Shown here: positions 42,640 through 49,453 of the stretch, piece after piece | Numbering within the stretch: position 1 is the first letter of the stretch | Layout: each line of letters opens with the position of its first letter | DNA from: Anaerosporobacter sp031551385 | GTDB lineage: Bacteria > Bacillota > Clostridia > Lachnospirales > Lachnospiraceae | DNA: 64,000 nucleotides | Assembly: GCF_031551385.1 (NCBI RefSeq) | Contig: NZ_JAVBNS010000005.1 | Location: 1-64,000, forward strand | Reading direction: 5' to 3' | Notes under the pieces: generated by a model | Databases searched by the model: none | What the model saw: the letters and a program-made list of their open reading frames with translations, nothing else | What the model was told of the DNA's origin: nothing | Made by a program: the position numbers and the translations under genes

Positions 42640-43537
42640 TTCGATTATATATAGCATTAAACAAGGAGCAAAGAATATTCAACGAAATAGAATGTTTTCA
42701 CTAGCATCAATAGGAACGATAGCAACATGCTTGTTCTTGTTTGGTATATTTTATTTCATATTAGCGAATTTTCAATATACAGTAAAGATAGAGGAAAAGT
42801 CAGTAGGTGTATCTATTTTCTTTGATGAGAACATAACGCAGGAGCAGATTACGCAGATTGGAAACCAAATTAAACAATGTGAGGAAGTTGCTACACTGGA
42901 ATACATATCTGGAGATGCTGCATGGGAAAAGTACAGAAAGAACACATTTGCAGAGGAACAGGAATTAATTGATACGTTTGAGAATGATAATCCGCTAGCG
43001 GATTCTGCATCATATATGGTATATTTAGATGAGGTAGCAAAGCAGCCTGAATTCGTAGAGTATGTACAAGGCTTAAGTGGTGTACGTAAAGTTGTTAATT
43101 CAGACAAGCTTGCAAAAGGGTTGAGTGATTTTAATATCCTCTTAGGTTATGGATCAGGAGCGATTATTATATTGCTATTAGCAGTTGCAATCTTCTTGAT
43201 TAGTACGACAATTACAATGGGTATATCTGTGCGAAAAGAAGAGATTTCAATCATGAAATTAATAGGAGCAACTGACTATTTTGTACGTTCGCCGTTTATT
43301 GTAGAAGGGATGATTATTGGATTGATAGGAGCTTGCGTTCCGTTGATTTTATTATATATTATATACAACCAAGCAATAGCGTATATTGGACAGAAATTCA
43401 GTATATTATCAAATATTTTGCATTTCTTAAATGTAAATCATGTTTTTGCAACGTTGATACCATTATCACTAGCAATAGGAATGGGAATTGGTTTAGTTGG
43501 AAGTATGATTACAGTGAGAAAACATCTGCGAGTATAG
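42629..43537 (+). CDS. ftsX: cell division protein FtsX
   Basis: 302 residues: an N-terminal cytoplasmic stretch, TM1 (about 22-46), an extracellular loop with SVGVSIFFDENITQEQITQI (about 60-160), then three C-terminal TM segments (about 175-200, 225-250, 270-295) with the MacB/FtsX-type core. I place the start at ATG 42629 because AAAGGGTGG lies 8 bases upstream and the protein then opens MKISSIIYSIKQGAKNIQRN, the family norm. The start is inside the end of ftsE, implying coupled translation. The next gene supplies the likely hydrolase partner. Confidence 0.92.
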   Translation: MKISSIIYSIKQGAKNIQRNRMFSLASIGTIATCLFLFGIFYFILANFQYTVKIEEKSVGVSIFFDENITQEQITQIGNQIKQCEEVATLEYISGDAAWEKYRKNTFAEEQELIDTFENDNPLADSASYMVYLDEVAKQPEFVEYVQGLSGVRKVVNSDKLAKGLSDFNILLGYGSGAIIILLLAVAIFLISTTITMGISVRKEEISIMKLIGATDYFVRSPFIVEGMIIGLIGACVPLILLYIIYNQAIAYIGQKFSILSNILHFLNVNHVFATLIPLSLAIGMGIGLVGSMITVRKHLRV

Positions 43538-43580
43538 AACAGAGTAGGTATTTCAATTAGAAGAAAGGTATGATTACAAT

Positions 43581-44999
43581 ATGAAAAGAAAGAAACAAAT
43601 ACGGAAGTTTGGAATTCTAATGTTAATCTCTCTTTTGACTTTTACTTCTGTGTATACAATCTTTGCTTCGGAGATTAATGATGCCAAGTCAGAAAAGAGT
43701 AACTTGGAGAAAAAGAAAGAGGAAACAGAGGCTAAGATTAAAGAACTAGAGAAGGAAAAAGGGGATATCGTTACCTATATCGAAAAGATGGATGGTCAAT
43801 TGAATGATTTGAATAAAGAAATTGGTGATTTGACGAATCAAATAGATATAGCAAATGTGGATTTGAAGGAAACAAAAGAAAAACTGAAAGAAGCGAAAGA
43901 AACTGAAAAAAACCAGTATGAGACGATGAAGAAAAGAATAAAGTATATGTATGAGAATGGTACTACGAATTACATAGAAATCATTCTTGGTGCAGCCGAT
44001 ATGTCGGATATGTTAAATCGAGCTGAATATATAGAAAAAATTATGCAATATGATCGGACGATGCTGACGAATTATCAAGATACAAAGAAGCAGATTGAAT
44101 TGGCGAAAACGGATATTGAGAACAAGATTGTAGAGCTGGAACAATTGACAGAGGAAGTTAATTATGAAAAAGATACTGTTGAGCAATTGATTGATAAAAA
44201 ATCAGAAGAGTTAGTAAAATATAATGCGAATATTCAACAATCGGAATCGATGGTTTCTAATTATACGAATGCAATTGAAGAACAAGAAGCGTTAATAGAA
44301 GAGCTTCTTGAACAGGAAAGAAAGCGAATCGAGGAAGAAGAGAAGCGTAAGAAGGCAGAGGAAGAAAAGAAACGAAAGGAAGAAGAGGAACGTAAGAAGA
44401 AGGAAGAAGCAGAACGCAAGAAACAGGAAGAGGAAAAAAAGAAACAAGAGCAGAATAATCAGAATAATAATACAGGAAATTCGAGCAATGGTAATTCGAA
44501 TAGTAACAATTCATCAAATGGAAATAGTTCATCGAATGGTAATGATTCGTCTGGTAGTTCGTCAAATAACTCGTCCAATAATTCGGGAACGTCTGATGCA
44601 GCTACAGAGGGAGGGTTTACGTGGCCGGTACCTTCGAGTCATAAAATCTCCTCGTATTTTGGTAATCGTGACCAACCGACGGCTGGAGCAAGTACTTATC
44701 ACCAAGGAATTGATATAAGTGCACCTACAGGTACTGCTATTGTAGCGGCGAAAGGAGGAACAGTTGTAACCGCTTCCTATAGTGCAGGAGCAGGTAACTA
44801 TATTATGATTTCTCACGGCAATAGTGTATACACTGTTTATATGCATTGCTCGCAATTGCAAGTGTCAGCAGGTCAAACGGTTAGTAAAGGACAGCAAATT
44901 GCGTTGGTAGGTTCTACAGGCGTTTCGACAGGCCCTCATTTACATTTTGGTGTATCTGTCAATGGAAGTTATGTAAATCCATTAAATTACGTAAATTAA
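43581..44999 (+). CDS. coiled-coil peptidoglycan hydrolase with M23 domain, FtsEX partner
   Basis: 472 residues, secreted. Signal peptide (about 1-30), long coiled coil (32-250, PcsB/EnvC-like, with KSNLEKKKEETEAKIKELEKEK-type heptads such as KEETEAKIKELEKEK), a charged Glu/Lys/Arg run (250-295), an Asn/Ser/Gly linker (295-345), and a C-terminal M23 LytM domain (about 350-472). Zinc ligands are in YHQGIDISA (H, D) and HLHFGVSVNG. The domain order and the position right after ftsX indicate a division hydrolase activated by FtsEX. The repetitive linker region gives a spurious Arg-rich ORF in another frame. Confidence 0.92.
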   Translation: MKRKKQIRKFGILMLISLLTFTSVYTIFASEINDAKSEKSNLEKKKEETEAKIKELEKEKGDIVTYIEKMDGQLNDLNKEIGDLTNQIDIANVDLKETKEKLKEAKETEKNQYETMKKRIKYMYENGTTNYIEIILGAADMSDMLNRAEYIEKIMQYDRTMLTNYQDTKKQIELAKTDIENKIVELEQLTEEVNYEKDTVEQLIDKKSEELVKYNANIQQSESMVSNYTNAIEEQEALIEELLEQERKRIEEEEKRKKAEEEKKRKEEEERKKKEEAERKKQEEEKKKQEQNNQNNNTGNSSNGNSNSNNSSNGNSSSNGNDSSGSSSNNSSNNSGTSDAATEGGFTWPVPSSHKISSYFGNRDQPTAGASTYHQGIDISAPTGTAIVAAKGGTVVTASYSAGAGNYIMISHGNSVYTVYMHCSQLQVSAGQTVSKGQQIALVGSTGVSTGPHLHFGVSVNGSYVNPLNYVN

Positions 45000-45085
45000 A
45001 AATGATTCGCTATGTGTGTTCTCATTAAAAAATATGTTATAAAAATAATAGTATGGACAGAAAAAGAAAGGATAGGACCGCGTTT

Positions 45086-46327
45086 ATGAAAAATCGTTTT
45101 TTTCAAGGTATGCTGGTTGGAGTCTTAGTTTCAACACTTTTATTTAGTATTGTGTTTGGCTATGTTTGGAGTAATTCAGCACAGAGTACTGGGAGTGGTA
45201 ATACAAATATAACTGCAGAAGATGATACAGATAATTCTTTAGTGAACAAAAATGTTAGGTTAAAGATTAATCGGATAAAGTCAATTATTGATAAGTATTA
45301 TCTAAATGAAGTTGATGAAGAGAAGATGGTAGATGGTATATATAAAGGTTTGGTTAGCAGTTTAGGAGACCCATATTCCGTATACTATACGAAAGAGGAA
45401 TTTGATTCCTTGATGGAATCTTCATCTGGAAGTTATTGTGGTATTGGAGCTTATGTTACCCAAGATGTTAAAACTGGAGTGATTTCAATTGTAAAACCTT
45501 TTGAAGGTGGGCCTGCTTATGAGTCAGGAATATTACCTGGTGATATTATCTATAAAGTAGCAGGTGATGAAGTAACAGGAGTAGACCTTTCTGAAGTTGT
45601 AGGTAAGATGAAGGGGGAAGAAGGAACAAGCGTTGATGTGGAGATCGTTCGTGAGGGAGAAAGTGAGCCGATTAAGCTGACAATCGAACGACGTAAGGTA
45701 GAAGTACCAACAATCGCGTATGAGATGTTAGATAATAACGTTGGTTACATTGAAATTGCTGAGTTTGACGAAGTTACAGGACCACAATTCAGAAGTGCGA
45801 TAGAAGAACTTGATAAGCAAGGAATGAAAGGTTTAGTAATAGATTTGAGAAACAATCCAGGTGGATTACTTGATACCGTTTGTGATATGTTAGATCGTAT
45901 GTTGCCAGAAGGATTGATTGTTTATACAGAAGATAAGAATGGTACTAGAACAGAAGAAGTGAAATCAACAGCAGAGGAATCTTTTGATAAGCCACTTGTT
46001 GTTATGATTAATGGTAACAGTGCAAGTGCTTCAGAAGTGTTTGCTGGTGCAATTCAAGATTATGGAATAGGAACAATTCTTGGAACAACAAGTTTTGGTA
46101 AGGGTATTGTTCAATCTGTGATACCTCTAACTGATGGTAGTGGTGTTAAAGTAACGGTATCAAAATACTATACACCAAAAGGACGTAACATTCATGGAAT
46201 TGGTATTGATCCAGATGTGGTTGTGGAATTGAATGATGAGTTAAAGACAAAGGTATCAATAGATAAATCAGAAGATAATCAATTGCAGGAAGCGATTAAG
46301 ATTATTCTTGACAAAAGTAATAAGTAG
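45086..46327 (+). CDS. C-terminal processing protease, S41 family (CtpA/CtpB-like)
   Basis: About 413 residues from ATG 45086 (AGGA 8 bases upstream); ATG at 45053, 11 codons earlier, is possible but has no ribosome site. N-terminal anchor or signal (about 5-28), PDZ domain (about 95-180: GIGAYVTQD, GPAYESGILPGDII), and the tail-specific protease domain with GYIEIAEFDE, LRNNPGGLLD, the nucleophile Ser in NGNSASASEVFAGAI (about 312) and the Lys in GTTSFGKGIVQ (about 337). It degrades or processes extracytoplasmic proteins. Clustering with FtsEX and the M23 hydrolase is common in Firmicutes and suggests control of the hydrolase. Confidence 0.9.
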   Translation: MKNRFFQGMLVGVLVSTLLFSIVFGYVWSNSAQSTGSGNTNITAEDDTDNSLVNKNVRLKINRIKSIIDKYYLNEVDEEKMVDGIYKGLVSSLGDPYSVYYTKEEFDSLMESSSGSYCGIGAYVTQDVKTGVISIVKPFEGGPAYESGILPGDIIYKVAGDEVTGVDLSEVVGKMKGEEGTSVDVEIVREGESEPIKLTIERRKVEVPTIAYEMLDNNVGYIEIAEFDEVTGPQFRSAIEELDKQGMKGLVIDLRNNPGGLLDTVCDMLDRMLPEGLIVYTEDKNGTRTEEVKSTAEESFDKPLVVMINGNSASASEVFAGAIQDYGIGTILGTTSFGKGIVQSVIPLTDGSGVKVTVSKYYTPKGRNIHGIGIDPDVVVELNDELKTKVSIDKSEDNQLQEAIKIILDKSNK

Positions 46328-46626
46328 GTAGTAGCGAAACTCGGTTTATGTTGTGGAGGCTTCTTGATTCACATACATTGACACAAAACACGCTACACAT
46401 CTAAGGACTTCTAGGCGTATACGGTTATGATGTCTAAAAATTACGGAATCGCCCTCGATTCGGCGTCCTGCCTCAGCTCGGGCTGGCTCGGCGTCCATGC
46501 CTTGCCTTTCTAGGTTTAACAGTATACACCAAGAAGTACTGTAGATGTTTTGCTATTGTTTTTTAGTCAATGTACGTGAATCAAGAAGCAGTCAAGTGTA
46601 TTGAGAGTTTCGCGAATATCTAAATA
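46328..46626. mobile_element. GC-rich palindromic element, MITE-like
   Basis: The 361 bases between ctp and the GntR gene hold a long imperfect palindrome. Arms: 46334-46342 with 46605-46613 (9/9), 46359-46382 with 46566-46589 (23/24), and weaker matches continuing inward (CATCTA, ACTTCT and GTATAC blocks). The centre (about 46440-46515) is far richer in GC than its surroundings and holds its own small inverted repeat GAATCG/CGATTC. TAATAAGTAG occurs at 46318-46327 and again at 46627-46636, a candidate 10-bp target duplication that includes the ctp stop codon. It has no ORF. This is probably a non-autonomous mobile or structural repeat. Confidence 0.6.
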
Positions 46627-46643
46627 TAATAAGTAGTACAAAG

Positions 46644-46690
46644 AAAACAGATGTGAGTTTCCTGTAAGGGAAAATCACATCTGTTTTTTT
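46644..46690. terminator. bidirectional terminator
   Basis: A 13-bp perfect stem (46644-46656 with 46675-46687) plus inner TTTCC/GGAAA pairing, with an A-rich side on the left and a T-run on the right. It lies between the convergent ctp and GntR-family genes. Confidence 0.85.
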
Positions 46691-47393
46691 AATAATAAAT
46701 AGGACGATTGCCTTGAATGGTATCGTTGATGGAGGTTGTCAACCAATTCAAGGCTTTTTGAGTATCTTTGGCTTCGATATGTTGGAAGAGTGTAAGTGTG
46801 TTATTGTGTAAGGCTTCAATTCCGTATAAACGGCAGAATCTTTCCCATAGTGTAGTAACTGGAATTCTAAAGCTTGAGAAAATCAGAGGCATAAGTGTGT
46901 TTCCGGAAAGGCAAGCTAATTCGTGCTGGAATTCAAAAGCTATGATGGAAGCTTCCTCTGGTGTATGTGCAGTTTTTAGAAAATCAACTTTTTCTTTTAG
47001 GATGCTAAGTTCCTCTTCTGTGATTTTTGGAATGCATAGATTAATTGCTAATGTATCTAGTCCTAGTCTGAGTTCTAATATAGAGCGAATCTCATCATCC
47101 CTTAAAATTCCACCATTATAGTTCATGATGGAAATCAAAGTCTCAATAGTTCCATTTCTGCGATAATCGGCAACGAAAGTACCAATACGTGGTTTAATTG
47201 TAAGAAATCCTTTTCGGGCTAGTTCGGTAATTCCACCGTTGACTACGGTGCGACTGACCTGCATATTATGAGCAAGTTCGCGCTCTGGAGGAAGTTTTTC
47301 TCCGACAGGTAACTTGCCAGAAAGAATCATAGTTTCTAATTGCTGTATGAATAATTCTTTTAGCGAAGGGGCACTTAGTTTTTCAAAATCCAT
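46689..47393 (-). CDS. FadR-subfamily GntR transcriptional regulator
   Basis: 234 residues. The N-terminal winged helix (about 8-75) shows LPVGEKLPPERELAHNMQVSRTVV and LARKGFLTIKPRIGTFV (LPPERELAHNMQVSRT; GFLTIKPRIGTFV). The C-terminal FCD ligand domain (about 95-225) is all helical with EIRSILELRLGLDTLAI and the FEFQHELACLSGNTLM region bearing the usual metal/ligand His. Three palindromes of the TGGT-n-ACCA type lie in the 297 bases between it and the divergent DUF5692 gene. It probably controls that cluster and itself. The effector is unknown, commonly an organic acid in this family. Confidence 0.87.
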   Translation of the reverse strand: MDFEKLSAPSLKELFIQQLETMILSGKLPVGEKLPPERELAHNMQVSRTVVNGGITELARKGFLTIKPRIGTFVADYRRNGTIETLISIMNYNGGILRDDEIRSILELRLGLDTLAINLCIPKITEEELSILKEKVDFLKTAHTPEEASIIAFEFQHELACLSGNTLMPLIFSSFRIPVTTLWERFCRLYGIEALHNNTLTLFQHIEAKDTQKALNWLTTSINDTIQGNRPIYY

Positions 47394-47432
47394 TTTTGTC
47401 TCTCCTTTTGATACGGTACTGTTTTTTGATAG

Positions 47433-47444
47433 TGGTTCAAACCA
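47433..47444. promoter_or_regulatory. candidate operator 1 (TGGT-4-ACCA)
   Basis: TGGTTCAAACCA, a perfect 12-bp palindrome about 40 bases before the regulator start, where it could mediate autoregulation. The spacing is one base longer than in the other two sites. Confidence 0.5.
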
Positions 47445-47487
47445 TTGGATTTATATGAATCCTTGTATAGATACAAATACAATGTCT

Positions 47488-47498
47488 TGGTAGAACCA
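47488..47498. promoter_or_regulatory. candidate operator 2 (TGGT-3-ACCA)
   Basis: TGGTAGAACCA fits the FadR-subfamily operator form TnGTnnnACnA exactly. Confidence 0.55.
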
Positions 47499-47573
47499 CA
47501 ATCCACAGAAATAGTATAATCGAGCAAAGGTGAAAAATCAATAAAAACATTGTGAAAATATACTAAAAAAATA

Positions 47574-47601
47574 TTGCAATATAATTTATAGTTGATATAA
47601 T
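47574..47601 (+). promoter_or_regulatory. promoter of the DUF5692-hyp cluster
   Basis: TTGCAA (47574-47579), a 16-base spacer and TATAAT (47596-47601), part of an extended TGATATAAT. Candidate operator 3 lies about 45 bases downstream, in the leader. Confidence 0.6.
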
Positions 47602-47646
47602 GAATAAAAAAGGGTAGTGTTTTTTACAATGAGAAGTGTGTTCTTC

Positions 47647-47657
47647 TGGTATAACCA
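47647..47657. promoter_or_regulatory. candidate operator 3 (TGGT-3-ACCA)
   Basis: TGGTATAACCA, extended on both sides to TCTGGTATAACCAGA. It fits TnGTnnnACnA and lies between the promoter and the DUF5692 start, where bound regulator could block elongation. Confidence 0.6.
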
Positions 47658-47690
47658 GAGATGAAAAACACAATTAGGAGGGATGTAATT

Positions 47691-48671
47691 ATGTTTACAT
47701 TTAATTATGCAGAAGGTGCAAATCTGCTCAGCGTATGGCTTGTGTGGATTGCAGTATTTTTGATATTGTTTGGTCTTAATGAATTTTCAAGAAGATCAAC
47801 AATTGCAGGCTTTGCGTGCTTTGTAGTATTGCCAACCGTTTTATCGATTCTGTGGTTCACAGTATTAAAAGATACCACGTATACAGATTGGTTCCATTTG
47901 GCGAAAGTATATTCATCAACAGCAGGCTGTATTGGTTTTTGGTGTATTCGTCATCTACATGGAAGAAACAAAAAGACAGGAAAAGAGTGGACATTAAGAA
48001 CGAATAAGATTGCATTATGTTTTCCACCATTGATTCTTGCCATTAATATCTTAGAAGCAGTAGCTCGTGATATTGAAGTGGGAATGAATTATGCAGGTGG
48101 AGGAATTCTTGCAGATGAAGCAATGTATGTTCTTGGTGGTTCATGGAACTATATGAATGCAGCGGCGGGTATTCTCAATATTATAACAATCACAGGTTGG
48201 TTTGGAATTTGTATTCGTAAGAAAACAAAGAAAGATGGAAGTCAAGACATGTTATGGCCAGATATGTTATGGTTTTGGATTATAGCATATGATTTATGGA
48301 ATTTTGCGTATACATATAACTGTTTGCCGGGACATGCGTGGTATTGTGGATTTGCATTGCTATTAGCTCCAACCGTTTGTGCATTTACAATTGGAAAAGG
48401 TGCTTGGCTACAGCATAGAGCACAAACATTAGCATTATGGTGTATGTTTGCACAAACAGTACCAGCATTTATTGATGAAGGTAAATTCGCAGTAGCTTCT
48501 ACTTATAATAAAACACCATTATTTATTTGGAGTTTACTAGCGTTATTAGCAAACGTTGCAGTATTTGTTTACATGATTTATAAAGCAGTAAAGACAAAGA
48601 GAAATCCATACAAAGGCGAGTTATATGTGGATTTAAGAAAGTATCAAGAAGTGAAAGAATTAGCGGAGTAA
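47691..48671 (+). CDS. DUF5692-family polytopic membrane protein
   Basis: 326 residues from ATG 47691 (GGAGGG 7 bases upstream; the in-frame ATG at 47661 precedes that site). About eight hydrophobic segments, with conserved-looking polar patches WNFAYTYNCLPGHAWYCG, RHLHGRNKKTGKEW and FIDEGKFAV. I recognise it only as the DUF5692 type; no function is established. It heads a cluster, is 97 bases before hypB, and faces a divergent FadR-type regulator with palindromes between them. A transport or sensing role for a metabolite linked to the oxidoreductase downstream is inference. Confidence 0.65.
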   Translation: MFTFNYAEGANLLSVWLVWIAVFLILFGLNEFSRRSTIAGFACFVVLPTVLSILWFTVLKDTTYTDWFHLAKVYSSTAGCIGFWCIRHLHGRNKKTGKEWTLRTNKIALCFPPLILAINILEAVARDIEVGMNYAGGGILADEAMYVLGGSWNYMNAAAGILNIITITGWFGICIRKKTKKDGSQDMLWPDMLWFWIIAYDLWNFAYTYNCLPGHAWYCGFALLLAPTVCAFTIGKGAWLQHRAQTLALWCMFAQTVPAFIDEGKFAVASTYNKTPLFIWSLLALLANVAVFVYMIYKAVKTKRNPYKGELYVDLRKYQEVKELAE

Positions 48672-48767
48672 TGCAGCATGAAATTAGCTAAATGTAGAAC
48701 TCTTTGTAGAGTTTAAAGATATGGAAAAGAGTTTCATAATTGGCTATATAAAAATAGAGAGGTGTCT

Positions 48768-49436
48768 ATGGGCAAATTTAAAGTAATTGAAATCAAACAA
48801 AGTGTATTTGAGGATAATGATGCCGATGCAAATCGTTTAAGAGAAGAATTGAAAGCAGAAAATGTATTTTTGCTAAATGTAATGTCTTCACCAGGATCAG
48901 GAAAGACGACAACACTAATCAACACAATTAACGGATTAAAAGACGAGATAAGAATTGGCGTTATGGAAGCGGATATTGACTCGGATGTAGATGCCCATAC
49001 GATTTCATCGACAGGTGTTAAAGTGATACAACTTCATACAGGTGGAATGTGCCACCTAGATGCAGATATGACAAGACAAGGCATACGAGAGCTTGGAACA
49101 GAAGATGTTGATTTGGTTATATTAGAGAATGTAGGGAATCTAGTATGTCCAGCCGAATTTGATACAGGAGCTACCAAGAATGTAATGATTCTTAGTGTTC
49201 CGGAAGGTGATGATAAACCACTAAAATATCCACTAATGTTCTCTATTTGCGATGTGCTACTGATTAATAAAATTGATGTATTAGAATACTTTGATTTTGA
49301 TATTGACGTATGTACACAGAGAGCGAAAAAATTAAATCCTAATATTAAAGTAATACCTATTTCGGCAAGAACAGGCGAAGGTATCGCAGAATGGACAGAT
49401 TGGCTTAAAGAGCAAGTAAAAGAGGGTATTAAGTAG
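48768..49436 (+). CDS. hypB: hydrogenase nickel incorporation GTPase HypB
   Basis: 222 residues. A SIMIBI-class GTPase that, with HypA, delivers nickel to [NiFe] hydrogenase or urease-like enzymes. P-loop SSPGSGKTT (about 40-48), switch I GVMEADIDSDVDA, the metal-site Cys-His in GGMCHLDADM (about 91-100), ENVGNLVCPAEFD with the second Cys, and NKIDVLEYF for guanine. There is no His-rich N-terminal storage tail. ATG 48768 is chosen (AGAGG 5 bases upstream) over the GTG at 48762. It is the second gene of the cluster. Confidence 0.93.
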   Translation: MGKFKVIEIKQSVFEDNDADANRLREELKAENVFLLNVMSSPGSGKTTTLINTINGLKDEIRIGVMEADIDSDVDAHTISSTGVKVIQLHTGGMCHLDADMTRQGIRELGTEDVDLVILENVGNLVCPAEFDTGATKNVMILSVPEGDDKPLKYPLMFSICDVLLINKIDVLEYFDFDIDVCTQRAKKLNPNIKVIPISARTGEGIAEWTDWLKEQVKEGIK

Positions 49437-49453
49437 AATAGGAGCGTGTGCTT

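Noticed and set aside
44308..44718. 136-codon Arg/Lys-rich plus-strand ORF
   Set aside because: It is the out-of-frame reading of the charged and Asn/Ser-rich linker of the M23 hydrolase.
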